Assembly (NCBI RefSeq): GCF_000143415.4
Contig: NW_003314267.1
Location: 296,908 to 360,907 of the forward strand
DNA length: 64,000 bases
DNA from: Selaginella moellendorffii
Lineage: Eukaryota; Streptophyta; Lycopodiopsida; Selaginellales; Selaginellaceae
Direction of reading: 5' to 3'
The notes under the pieces were generated by a model, which saw only the letters and a list, made by a program, of their open reading frames with translations, searched no databases and had not been told where the DNA came from. Positions 45,020 through 55,635 of the stretch are shown here, one piece after another. Within the stretch, counting starts at the first letter, position 1, and the number at the start of each line of letters is the position of its first letter. The position numbers and the translations under genes are program-made.

Positions 45020-45924
45020 TGTAAGTTGTTTAACATACTACTTACATAAGATATAAAGCAATTGAGAGACTTATCACCAGAACATCTTTGTCTACTTGAT
45101 ACTGCCCTAGGTTATTTGAATAACCTCGACCCCCTAGGCCACCAAAGTGCCTAAGGTGGCAAGCCCGAGCTCAACCTCAGGCACTTTGGTGGCTCAGAGG
45201 GCCAAGGTTATTTGAATAACCTTAGCCCCCCGGGCCACCAAAATACCTAAGATGGCAAACACAAACTCATCCATAAGTGGTCATTTCATGACCACACTTT
45301 AGCATCTTTGGATGCCTAAAGACAAGGAAAACCCTTCCTTAATATCCCTTCTTTAGTCCCTATTAAGTCACTTTCTGACCACAACCGTGCTTGCCAACGT
45401 TGCCACTAAGTCAGGGCCCAAAGGCCTAACCACTAAGTCCCATTGACTTCTAGAACTTTTGTGCCATGTGACTGTATCCTTGGTCACTATATAAGAGGTT
45501 TACTCTTCTTCTTTTCCACAGTTCAAGACTTTGAGACGATATTTCGAAATACCACAATCCAACACAAGCCTTGTAAGTATTCTCCCCATCTTCCACCTCT
45601 AGGTGCCCTAGCTATATGGCTAGAGCAAAATTCCGATAAGCCATGCCAAGTATCCAAGTAGGTAGTGCCACCCACACTTGGATTGGGAAGACCATTCAAT
45701 CTCCCTGGGGAGCTAGAGTCAACTCTTGAACACTTCACCAAGTTACTCCACTTGTCCATTCATGTTCATTTTAGCCTTGGACTCCTTCATGGTTATATCA
45801 TCACCCACTATAAAGATATAGCCTTCTTTAGTCATATTGGCCTTTCCTAGCCAAATTAATTCCATTAGAGTCCTCCCTTTACTATACTTTTAGAGCTCAC
45901 CAAACCCTCTAGGGTCTGCGAGAC
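45020..45924 (-). mobile_element. long-LTR family, 3' half of older inverted copy (A3)
   Basis: It is the reverse complement, with moderate divergence, of the second half of the complete copy (about 46740-47410). Together with 47719-48162 it makes one older LTR in minus orientation, split by insertion of copy A2: the sequence ...AAAGC at the right piece and GTCTCGCAGACCC at the left piece rejoin to match AAAGC...GTCTCCCAGACCC of A2. The outer left edge is uncertain; a TGTAAG at 45020 is a candidate. Confidence 0.7.
45110..45221. repeat. hairpin-forming inverted repeat, 47-bp arms
   Basis: Arms at 45110-45156 and 45175-45221 are complementary over nearly their whole length (GGTTATTTGAATAACC at the outer ends, CCACCAAAGTGCCT inside), with an 18-base spacer. 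A third, direct copy of part of the arm follows at about 45213-45255. Confidence 0.8.
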
Positions 45925-45929
45925 AATTG

Positions 45930-47713
45930 TGTGAGACACAAAATCGCTAGGCCCCAAAGTGGAGCCGGAAAGGGTGCCACGTGGTAGTGGCCAAAGCGAA
46001 AGCCCAAACGAGTGTAACACGTTTGGACTAAAAGCTCTGACTTGGAAGGTTGAGAGTGGGAGTGGAACTCCCAACAAAGTGCTCAAGGAGCGAGCACGAA
46101 GCGAGCAATAAGCAAGGCTCCAAAAAGGGACCCAAAAAGGACCAACACATGACACGTGGAAGTGTCTGAGATGGAGTCTAAGGCAGACCCTAAATGGAGT
46201 CCGAGATGGACTGAGACGGAGTCTGAGATGGACCCGAAGTGGAGTCCGAGATGGAGTCCGATATGGAGTCCGAGATGGACCCGAAGTGGAGTCCGAGATG
46301 GACCCAAAGTGGAGTCCGAGGTGGACCAAGACGGAGTTCGAGATGGACCTGAGATGGAGTCCGAGATGGAGTCCGAGATGGACCAAGACGGAGTCCGAGA
46401 TGTACCCGAGATGGAGTCCGAGATGGACCGAGACGGAGTCCGAGATGGAGTCCGAGATGGAGTCCGAGATGGAGTCCGAGATGGAGTCCGAGATGGACTG
46501 AGACGGAGTCCGAGATGGAGTCCGAGATGGAGTCCGAGAAGGACCCGAGATGGAGTCCAAGGTCGAGACCGAGACCGGGACCAAGGCCGAGACCGAGACC
46601 GAGACCGAGATCGAGGCCAAGGCTGAGACCGAGCCCGAGCCCGAGTCCGAGTCCGAGTCCGAGTCCGAGTCCGAGTCCGAGTCCGAGTCCGAGTCCGAGT
46701 CCGAGTTCGAGTCTGAGAGGGTGAAAGCCCAAAGCGTTCGTCTCCCAGACCCTGGGGGGTTTGGTAAGCTCCAAAAGTATAGTAAGGGGGAGGACTGCAG
46801 TAGAGCCAGTTTGGCCAGGAAAGGCCAGTTTGGCCTAGGAAGGCCAGACCCAGTGTTGGGTGATGAGCTGACCACTGGGAAGTCCAAGACTAGAGTGAAC
46901 ATGGACCGACAAGCGGGGTAGCTTGGTGAAGTGTTCAAGAGCTGGCTCTAGTTCCCCCGGGAGATCGACTGGCCGATGCTCCCAGTCCAAGTGTGGGTGG
47001 CACTACCTACTTGGATACCAGGCGTGGCTCAATGGAACCTTGCTCTAAGCCCATGGCTAGAGCACCTAAAGGCGAAAGGCGGGGAGAGTACCCAGGTGGC
47101 TCGCGTAAGACCACGGTGTTCCGAAACGTTGTCCCAAAGGCCTAGACTGTGGAAAGGAAGAGGAGCAATCCTCTGGGGTAGTGACCAAGGACACAATCGT
47201 GTGGTGAGGAAGTCCCAAAGGACCATGGGACTTAGTGGTCAGGCCTGTGGGCCTTGATCCAGTGGCAGTGTTGGCAAACACGGCCAGGGGCAGAAAGGGA
47301 CTTGGTAGGAACTGACAAAGGGACTTTGGGGAAGGCAATTCCCCAGGTCTGTGGGCATCCTAAGGATGCTAAGGAGTGGATCTGGAATGATCACTCATGG
47401 ACGGATGGTCCAGCCCTTGAGAGACGGGATTGTGATGCAGGTGGTGTTAGACCACCGGTATGACCAAGGTAAAGGGGCATGGCCTTAGCGTAACGGGCTA
47501 GTATGTCGGTGGTACTTTGGGGTGTCGGTCTTGGGATCGGACACGTGGAGCACTTGGACCAGGTGCAAGGGTTGAGTGGCATGGATGCCATTCTTGGGAC
47601 TAGCAAGTCCCAAGTCCTAAATTGGACTTAAGGAGGTTGTGAATGAGACTCCTCCAAGTGGTCGGAGGTGTGGTTAAGTGACTAAAGTAGAATGGAAAAT
47701 TTAGTCGCTTACA
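45930..47713 (+). mobile_element. complete solo LTR, 1784 bp (A2), TSD AATTG
   Basis: It begins TGTGAGACACA and ends GTCGCTTACA. Flanked by AATTG at 45925-45929 and at 47714-47718, a perfect 5-base target duplication. There is no internal coding region, so it is a solo LTR. The middle is a hexamer array (46165-46715). The end sequence and the order of internal blocks match the chromovirus LTR, so the two families are related. It lies inside an older copy of itself in opposite orientation, which creates a large inverted repeat (45.25-45.92 versus 46.74-47.41 kb). Confidence 0.88.
46165..46715. repeat. GAGTCCGAGATG array in A2
   Basis: Mostly 12-base units GAGATGGAGTCC with GAGATGGACCC variants, passing into GAGACC and then a pure run of GAGTCC near 46640-46700. 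Open frames on both strands (up to several hundred codons) are by-products of the period. Confidence 0.9.
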
Positions 47714-47718
47714 AATTG

Positions 47719-48162
47719 CTTTAAGCTTTCACCCTTAGACTCGGACTTGGACTTGGACTCAGATTTGGTCTTAGACTCAAACTCGGTCTCGGTCTTAGAC
47801 TCGGTCTCAAACTTAGTCTCAGTCTTAGTCTCATTCTCGGCCTCAGTCTCAATCCCAGTCTTGGTTTCTATCTTGGACTCGATCTCAAACTCCATCTCAA
47901 ACTCCTTCTTAAACTCCTTCTCGGGTCCATCTCGAACTCTTTTTCGGACTCCATCTCGGGTCCATCTCAGACTTAGTCCCAACACTTCCACATGTCATAT
48001 ATTAATTTTCTTGTGTCCCTTTTCTCAAGCATTTTTTTTGGAGCTCCATTCTTGCTTATGACTTTTTGAGTTCCAAGCTTTTAGTCTAAACATGTTATGC
48101 TTGTTTGGCTTCCACTTTGGCTTTTTTAGCTCCACTTTGGGGCTTAGAGATTATGTCTCACA
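47719..48162 (-). mobile_element. long-LTR family, 5' half of older inverted copy (A3)
   Basis: Read on the minus strand, it starts TGTGAGACATAATCTC at 48162, proceeds through the leader (CCCCAAAGTGGAGC) and a decayed hexamer array (47733-47985), and is cut at GTGAAAGCTTAAAGCAATT where copy A2 is inserted. The array here is more degenerate than in A2, consistent with greater age. Confidence 0.8.
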
Positions 48163-48856
48163 ACTGGCTAATATGATAATTTGCATGAATAAGTGTTTGT
48201 TGGCTTTATAACATTCATTCTATTTTATTAATTATTGCTAAAATTGGTTTTGCTAGATTAGGATGTTATTTCCTTTGGGTGATATTTATGAGTACTTTTG
48301 GTTGTTAGTTGTTAATACTTTGTGTTCTTTAAGCTATTTTTTGTAAGTTTTTTAGCATATTATTTGCAATCTTTAATAGTTAAGCCTTATCATTGATTTT
48401 TCTTGATGATATACTTGCTTTTGATTTTTTTATATTATTACTTCTATATCTTTAAACTATCATGATCTTGGTGGTTCCTATCCTCTATTAATTTATCAAA
48501 TGATAACTTAATCATATCCTCACTTTAAGCCATTAATATACTGAAATAGTGCCAAACTCCATTTGACTCTATTTTGCATGCTAATCCTAGCATTGGGATG
48601 CTAGTTACTCTAGGACTGTACTAATGTTGCTCCAATTCCTTCACTCCTTAATTATATGCTTAAAAACTCTAATTTCACATCCTTGTGAACGGAAGTTGAG
48701 AGCCGCAGCTCTCTTGAGAGCCCTACTCCCTTGACACCCTACCACTCGGGTCGAGCCCAACCAGAGCAAATTGAACCTGTCAAATATCAATCAATATGTG
48801 GTGCAATTCCCCTAGCCAACTAATAGAGTCGGACCCGAAACCTATTTAATACCAAA
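48163..48856. other. AT-rich repeat-derived spacer
   Basis: No gene. It includes diverged repeats of 44.87-45.06 kb and of 7405-7540, then the leader of the second 193-bp LTR element (about 48744-48856) with a weakened primer-binding site (the base string TTTGGTATT on the minus strand). Confidence 0.5.
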
Positions 48857-49049
48857 TGTAAGCTTCTGGATTTAGAATTCCCGAGAAGTCACTCAGCTCG
48901 GTATTATTTAAACCTAAGGACACTTAATCAAATATCCTAAGACTTTTAATCGATTGAAAAAAGGGGTGCACTTTTATTCATGGGCCCTTTTCTTCTATAT
49001 TTGAACCCCTATAGATCATCTCTTGAGTCGTTCTCTTTGGTTACTTACA
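48857..49049 (-). repeat. short LTR, 193 bp, copy 2
   Basis: Same length, orientation and ends (TGTAAGC... to ACTTACA) as the copy at 43629-43821, with point differences throughout. It is adjacent on the left to about 110 bases of the same leader sequence. Confidence 0.75.
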
Positions 49050-50979
49050 TTTTGTTCCCTACTCTTGGCTCACATATCCAAGGGTTTAAGTTCCACTTTA
49101 TAGTTATCCTATAGTAAATCATTATAACACTGCTATGTAGTTTGCATTTGAAGGCATACATATGAAACAGATAAGGGTAAAGCATAATAACAAGAAGTAA
49201 GGTAGTTTATACTCTACGATCATGATTGCAATATTGTCTCAATGTTGCTTCTAAATGCTTCTATTGTGCATTTTCACTACTGGAAAAAAGGTGCATATAG
49301 CCCAATATGTATAAAAATCATTTAGGTCCAAATGGTTTTCCTACTCTCCTCATTCCCTTTGAAATTCCAGCATAATATCCATGATCAATTGAGATTAGGA
49401 TCTTGTGTGATATGGCAATATTGAGGAGAGAAAGACAAGTGGATGGATTGATCTATCAATAATGCTCATCTAATTGCAAGACTTCTATCATATAATATGA
49501 CATAACCAACTTTTTTCCTTTTTATAAAATAGTTATATTAATAAAAGATAAATACAAATATCTTTTTTATTCTAAAAATATTCTTAACTATTCAAGAATA
49601 TATATATATAAGTATTCTCTAAAACCCCATACCCTTACAAGAGTTGCATTATATTAAACTATTTTTGGTTTGCTTAAGCAAACCTGTAGGGGGACTAGGA
49701 TGGTAGTGGATATACCTAGAATATGCTTGAATATTCTAGGATATTCTACCATCTAATGGTTGTTATTCATTTAGATTAATTTTGTATTTATAATTTATAA
49801 ACTTTATTAAAAACTTTCTAGTATATTATTTTTTATTCTACCATCTAATGGTTGATATGAAATAAGATTAATCTTGTGTTTATAAATTTTTTATCTTGGA
49901 TTAATAAGTACTATTAAGCAAAAAAAAGTGTTGCCGTAGCAAATTATTTTCCTTAAGCATGTATTTAGGCATTCTAGCATCTTGCCATGTCTAATATCCT
50001 GGAAGTTATACATGATTTTCCTCAAGCCTTGCTATTGTTGTCATGCACAAAGTTTAAAAGGACCATCAGTCCACCATCATACCAGTGGTTTAGTAGTGAT
50101 CCTACTTCTACAAGCTCATCTGCTACTTATGAAGAAAGAGCATTAGTGACAAGATTAAACATGATGCTTTCTTTGTGGCACATTGCATGGTAATGTGCAG
50201 GTATTGGTTGTAAGAGAGGTATATAAGAAAATATCAATAAAGATTGAACATTGAAGCTAATTATTTACCATAAAAGGTAGTTCTCAGCATAGTAGATGAT
50301 GCTCATTTAACACAGTTAGCATGAGGAATGTAGACTCATGCTAACTAATAGCATGATTCTACATTCATGCTATCGAGGATATGCATCAAAAAGTTTTTGA
50401 TTAGAAGTTATGCATAGCATTTACTTCTCAAAGTCATTTTTGGTGTATGCACTCCAAAAGATTTATGTCTCTAACAACTATATCCACTGGGCATATGTGA
50501 GTTAACTTTGGTCCACACACTTTACAGAAGTGCCAAAATAACATACTTGCAGGTGCCACTCCAAGTTCCCAGGCTTCTCACATATAACATGCTTTCCAGC
50601 CTTGCAATTCGTTGTGAGCAATGCATTTTTTAGCATGCACCGCAAGAGCAAGAAAAAATCTATTCATATTGATAATCTCACTAGTTTTTATAACCTTGAA
50701 GACCCTTCTGCATTAGATCTAGTAGATACAGTAAACTGTTTGACATATTGTGGCATCAGGCTTTGCAAGAGACGGATGCCCATAAGCTTTCTTAAGAAAA
50801 CAAGGTAGAGCTTAGCCTACATCAAATACGTAAGCAGTGCACTACTGTTAACCCAGCCCTAGATTGATGCCTCAAAATATGATGAAGATTTATTATTGGC
50901 TGCCACATACTACTTAATTGCTATATATTAGAAGCTGTGGCCCAAACAAACGATCAATCCTCCCATAAGCAGGGAATCA
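49050..50979. other. AT-rich, no supported gene
   Basis: Short ORFs at 49987-50193 and 50602-50808 show no motif. The segment around 49680-49880 contains repeated 'attctaccatctaatggttg' text, an internal duplication about 105 bases apart (about 49744 and 49837). Most of the block looks like decayed repeats. Confidence 0.45.
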
Positions 50980-53150
50980 GCCTACGTTCTAGCCAAAAGA
51001 GTTTTTTAGGCTGTATTAGAGAAAGAATATTCCGTTTAAGTTGGCTGTGGAACAAGACAGTCGACACTCAGGTTCATGACTCCTGCGTGACATGAGGCAA
51101 GCACTCCAACAGGAGTCATACACCACATTAATTTGCAAGCTATTTGTGAGGCTCAGCCATGAAGAGGTGGATGGGATGATTAAGGAGCTCATGAACCATC
51201 GAGGACCAATCATCCTTGTACTCAATCAACAAGATGGATCCTGGCATTTATGTGTAAACTACTGAGGGCGGAATAAGGTGACAATCAAAGGTAAATTTCT
51301 GATTCCCAGGATCAAAGACTTAATTGACAAGCTTGGCAAGGTTCTCTAAGTTTGATCTGAGATTGGGATATTATCAAATCCAAAAGATGGCTTCCCAAAC
51401 TCACTATTGTTATGAGTTGACTAATTGGTTAAGGAGGTAAAGGTAAGCTACGTTTACTTTATTCTCTTTTTGTTTTGCTCTTGGCTATGGCCATTCTTGG
51501 TGTACATTTTCCTTTTCCATTATATAACAGCTCCTGCTCCTTTATCAGCAGCGAGTAAGTTTTGACCTTGACAACTGTGGTTTGTACCAGTTTAGAGTGA
51601 TGCCATTTGGGCTCGCCAAAGCCCCGCCACCTTTCAAGGGATGATGAATAACCTTTTCAACTCCATGCTCTACAAGTTGGACACTGTCTTACAGCAGCTG
51701 GAAGATTTTCCGCTGCTCGCAAAATGCCCATTTACCAAGCACAAGGTGGAATACTTTAGCTTCTGGGAAGATGAAACCAGATCCAACAAAATTGGAAGCG
51801 ATTTGAAACTGGCCAGCACCTTCTACAATGAAACAACTCCACGTGTTCTTGGGATTCTGTAATTACCTCCGAAAGTTTATAGAACACTACACCACCATCG
51901 CTGCTCCATTGATGATATCATTTGAGCAGGCCAATTTTCCTGGAGTGACGACACTCAACAAACTTTCAGCAGACTGAAATGTCACATTTTTGAGGCGCTA
52001 GTGCTCTAGCTGCCAGAAATTTCACCAGGAGGTTTGTGGTGGAAACAAACACTTCCGATGCGGGAGTAGGCGGTTCTAACTAAAACAGGACCACGGCTTT
52101 AATGCTTTTGAGAGTATGCATTTCACAGGTGTGGATTCAAGGCAGCCAACGTATTAACATGTTGGATCGAACAGCTTCAAGCAATGGATTTTACAATCAA
52201 ATTCCGGGAAAGACGAATGTACGCATTATCACGGATGTTTAAGAAGCCGGATTCATCCAGCCTTTGCAGCAGTTTGTCCAGTGAAATCGACTTTAAAGTG
52301 GAGGTGCAGGGGTATGGATCCCTTCCTTGGCAATCTAGTTCCAGAAGGATCACACCTAGAGAGCAGGAGTCCATTTCAAGAAGGGATGGGTATTATTAGC
52401 ACCAAGCATGACTTCAAGAAGAAGGTTTTCCAGGAGTGCATCATCACTGGCCATCCTAGTGTTGCTTTGACCTTGGCAGCTATAAAGTTATGGAAAGGGA
52501 TGCAGTGCGAAGTACACTAATGGATCAGAGAATGTGAGGTGTGCCAGGTTTCCAAGGCGGAGAAGGTGGCGACCTCCGGCCTCCTCAAACCATTCCCTAT
52601 TGCTGCAACCCCATTCATCTCTGATTTCATTGTGGGACTCCCGAGATCTCGGACCTTTGATACTATCTTCGCAGTTGTTGACAGGCTCACGAAGGTCGCC
52701 CGCTTCATTCCGCAGACAGCCAAAGCAACAGCTAAGCAGGTGGTGGAACTTTTTTGGAAGGATGATGTTAGATTTCATGGAGTTCTAGCAGAAATCATTT
52801 CGGACTGAGATGCAAAGTTCGTCAGTATGTTTTGGAAAAGACTCCTTGACATCTTGGGGATGGCTCTCAGTTTCAGCACAGCATTTCAGCTCACCACACC
52901 GAACATAAACCACAACATGGCACATTTGGTCTATTAAACAGGTCCAGGAACTAGCAAATCAGAGGCTGGAGTCTGCTTGGGCCGTGATGAAGTAGGATGC
53001 AGACTAGAGGCGCTCGGACAGGGAATTCCAAATAGAAGACCACATCTACGTGAAGTTTAATCCAGAACATTACACCTTGGGGAAGCAAGCAACATCCAAG
53101 TTGAAACTCCACATGTGCTACTTTGGACCATTTGCTTCTTTGCCTGAGTG
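50980..53150 (+). pseudogene. decayed Ty3/gypsy pol, plus strand
   Basis: Fragments occur in gypsy order but in shifting frames. Reverse transcriptase: a GPIILVLNQQDGSWHLCVNY-like piece at about 51205-51265 (the plant form is SPVLLVKKKDGSWRMCVDY), then [12 protein letters not shown] at about 51345, and YQFRVMPFGLAKAP at about 51580. RNase H: about 51990-52250, ending in a QAMDFTIKFRE piece. Integrase core: 52539-52808, with VDRLTKVARFIPQTAK in one frame. Post-integrase: about 53030-53150, LHMCYFGPF. Many stops and deletions are present. It is a different lineage copy from the 38-42 kb element and clearly non-functional. Confidence 0.8.
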
Positions 53151-53589
53151 GAAGGCATGACAAAAAAAGAAGAGAAAGGATCAACGTTGCCGATCTGAAG
53201 ATGCACCACGGACTAGCTCCTCAAGGAATTCCTCCACCAAAAATGGAGACTAAGGAGGGTCGTCCAATCCTGTGTCCAGAAAGGATAGTTGGAGAGAATG
53301 AATGGGACCTACGAAACAGGGCCATCAAAGAGTAACGTGCGATGGGAAGGACAGATGCAACATATGACACTTGGATGACCACTTCATGAGTGTGATCTCT
53401 CTCTCTCAAACTTCTCTATTCGGCACAACTCTGGAGGACTAGAGTTGAGTGAGACTTGTGAGGAACCAGTACGGGACGGTATAGTAGTGTGGAACGCTAG
53501 GTTATATTTTCTGTATTTCTTTTTCCTCCTCTCGCTTGTCTCGCTGCTTCTGTTCATCCATGTTCTTCCACCGTTCACACGAGTATCGG

Positions 53590-54155
53590 GAGGACTAGCT
53601 GGATCGAAAACTTCCAGGGTGGCTTACTAAGTTGGAGAGTTTGGATTGAAGATGATCTTGCTGGCTGGACGAAGCGTACGAGCAAGTTTAAAAAAAGGTT
53701 TTTTTTGTTTGCGTGCATCACAAGAATAACGATGCTCTTCCACGCGAGCAAACTCTCGTCCTAGTGTAGTGATGTTTGCAGTAGACGATCTCCTCGCAAA
53801 ACATCGCCAGAAACTCCGGCATTGCATCGCGCAGGCATCACCATTACTTTCTCTTGTTTGCAGGTGGTGGCGGAGGCTCCTCCTAGGGGCAGCAGCTCAA
53901 TCCCCCTGCTCGCCAGAAACGCCATGACTCGATCGCGAACAGGGCATGTATCGAGCTCAAATCTAGATCTCCATGAGCAAGCTCCCCATTGCCGTAGAAA
54001 TCCTCCACGTCTGCGCTTGCTGACGGTGATGATGCCACTCGACTGCCCGGATTGGATTGGGCGCGTGCTTGCGGTAGCGGCTCCAGGTGGGATCTTGGCC
54101 TCGGACACCGATCTGGGAGAGGCGCGCGGCAGAAAATGGATTCCTCATTGACAAT
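53590..54155 (-). pseudogene. inverted, internally deleted copy of the 33.5-kb gene
   Basis: The minus strand matches the gene at 33513-34220 and its 3' flank: part around SVSEA/RIP, NPIR.VEW, VEDFYG, then DTC.VRDRVMAFLASRGIE, then 3' flank up to TCGATCCAGCTAGTCCTCC. Two internal segments are missing (about 90 bases after VEW and about 210 bases between the VEDFYG region and FEL..LD), the frame is broken, and no start remains. It lies in inverted orientation on the far side of the retrotransposon cluster. Confidence 0.85.
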
Positions 54156-54199
54156 GCCACGTGGATCGATGCCAAGAAAGCCATCCACGTGTCAAATTA

Positions 54200-55635
54200 G
54201 TGCCACTGGAAGATAATGTTCAACGCCGTACCAAACTTTGAAACTCAAGTGAGATTGTAACCTACTATAGCTTTTGAAAGTGGAAACTACTGGGAGGCAG
54301 CACTATAGCATGATCCATGATGTATACTTAGCTCTGGAGGTGGCAAACCAGCAGCACCGGCGTGCCGCAGCCGATGGTGATAATCGGGTTAAGGCGTGGA
54401 GGGAGGTAGCGTGAAGCATAGTTGGCAAAGCTAGCCAGCACAGGGCTCACTCGATAGGAGCCGCACGGTTACGACCTGCACCATTCCACCCAGCCATGTA
54501 GGGTGAGGACAAGGCTGACTGCATCTGGAACTTCGCCAAAATCATGATCGTATTCAGTATACGCATGTTTGAGCACGAACTGGTCCTGGTTCTGCACATG
54601 AATGATGTTCTCCGCCTTGACGTTGTGGTCAATAAGATATAGATGGTAACCTGCTCTCGAGCATTTTGGTCTACCCACAATGTAATGAAGAATCAATGAG
54701 TCTTCACAAGCCAAATCTTAAAAGGCCTCTACTGTAGCCATACATTAACAATGTGAAAGTGATAATAATATACTCCACTTAAATGACTAACTCATACTAA
54801 GCTCTCTTTAACATTTAAGTCTCATAAACTCCCATATTTGGCTATAAACAAGCCAAAATCCTATGAGTAAGTCTCAGACATCAACAATGAAGTATACTTA
54901 TATAGCAGCATATATCATGCTCTCAACTCTTATAACAAATGTTATTAATAAAGAACCAAAAAGGCCATTGTTAAAACTTGCTACAAATATAAACTAGTGT
55001 ATAAATTTTTGAAAGCCTTTTTCTTTTCTTTAACTAAAAATAAATACCCCATCTAGACAATGTGAACTAAAAACCCTCAAGCAGACTCCAAGTAGAGAAG
55101 TAGCCCACCAAAGTCTAAATGAATAGTCCCAAGTCGTGCTACTCCATCGAAAGCCAAAGTCATATACCAAGCACAAGATGCCAAGGGCGGGTAACTATTG
55201 CAATAGAGGTAAGAACCTCTTTGCTTCTCATCCTCCAAGGCTCTGGTGGTCTTTAGGTGGAGAAGTGGCCTCCAAGAGTTTGGATGAGCTGTCGTTGCAT
55301 GAAAAAGCAAGCCTTCCAATCTGTTGCTTTGGCAAATGCCACTAACATTTCTATACATTTGAAGGCCAAAGCTATTAGTAAAGATGCCTCCAGATTGCTT
55401 TAGGAGCACACTATGCATTGTAATAAGCTGCAAACCAAGAAAGAAGAGCTACATTTTCCCCTTAAGAGGAACACAACATTGAATTATGCCCTTTTTCTAG
55501 TAAAAATGGTGCGAAAAAAGGACGGCCCAGATTCTTTTCTTTGTTTAAATGGTTAGCATTTTAAGTGTCATTAACTCGTAGTATTTAAATTGGAGGATAT
55601 TCTGTTCTTTTAGGGGAAATTAGGGCTCTTCAAGG
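54200..55635. other. intergenic, weak ORFs only
   Basis: A minus-strand frame at 54714-54469 (81 aa, including HNVKAENIIHVQNQDQFVLK) looks somewhat protein-like and could be an exon or gene remnant, but no family is recognised. The 54720-55060 stretch is AT-rich. The frame at 55433-55077 has no motif. The last 100 bases should contain the promoter and leader of the next gene. Confidence 0.35.

Noticed and set aside
45480-45500. CTATATAAG as LTR promoter
   Set aside because: It is on the strand opposite to the inferred LTR orientation and has no counterpart in the complete copy A2.
45865-46938. Long Ser/Asp- and Leu/Gly-rich frames (up to 357 codons) over the hexamer array
   Set aside because: A repeat with period six keeps all frames open; the same happens on both strands and in decayed copies.
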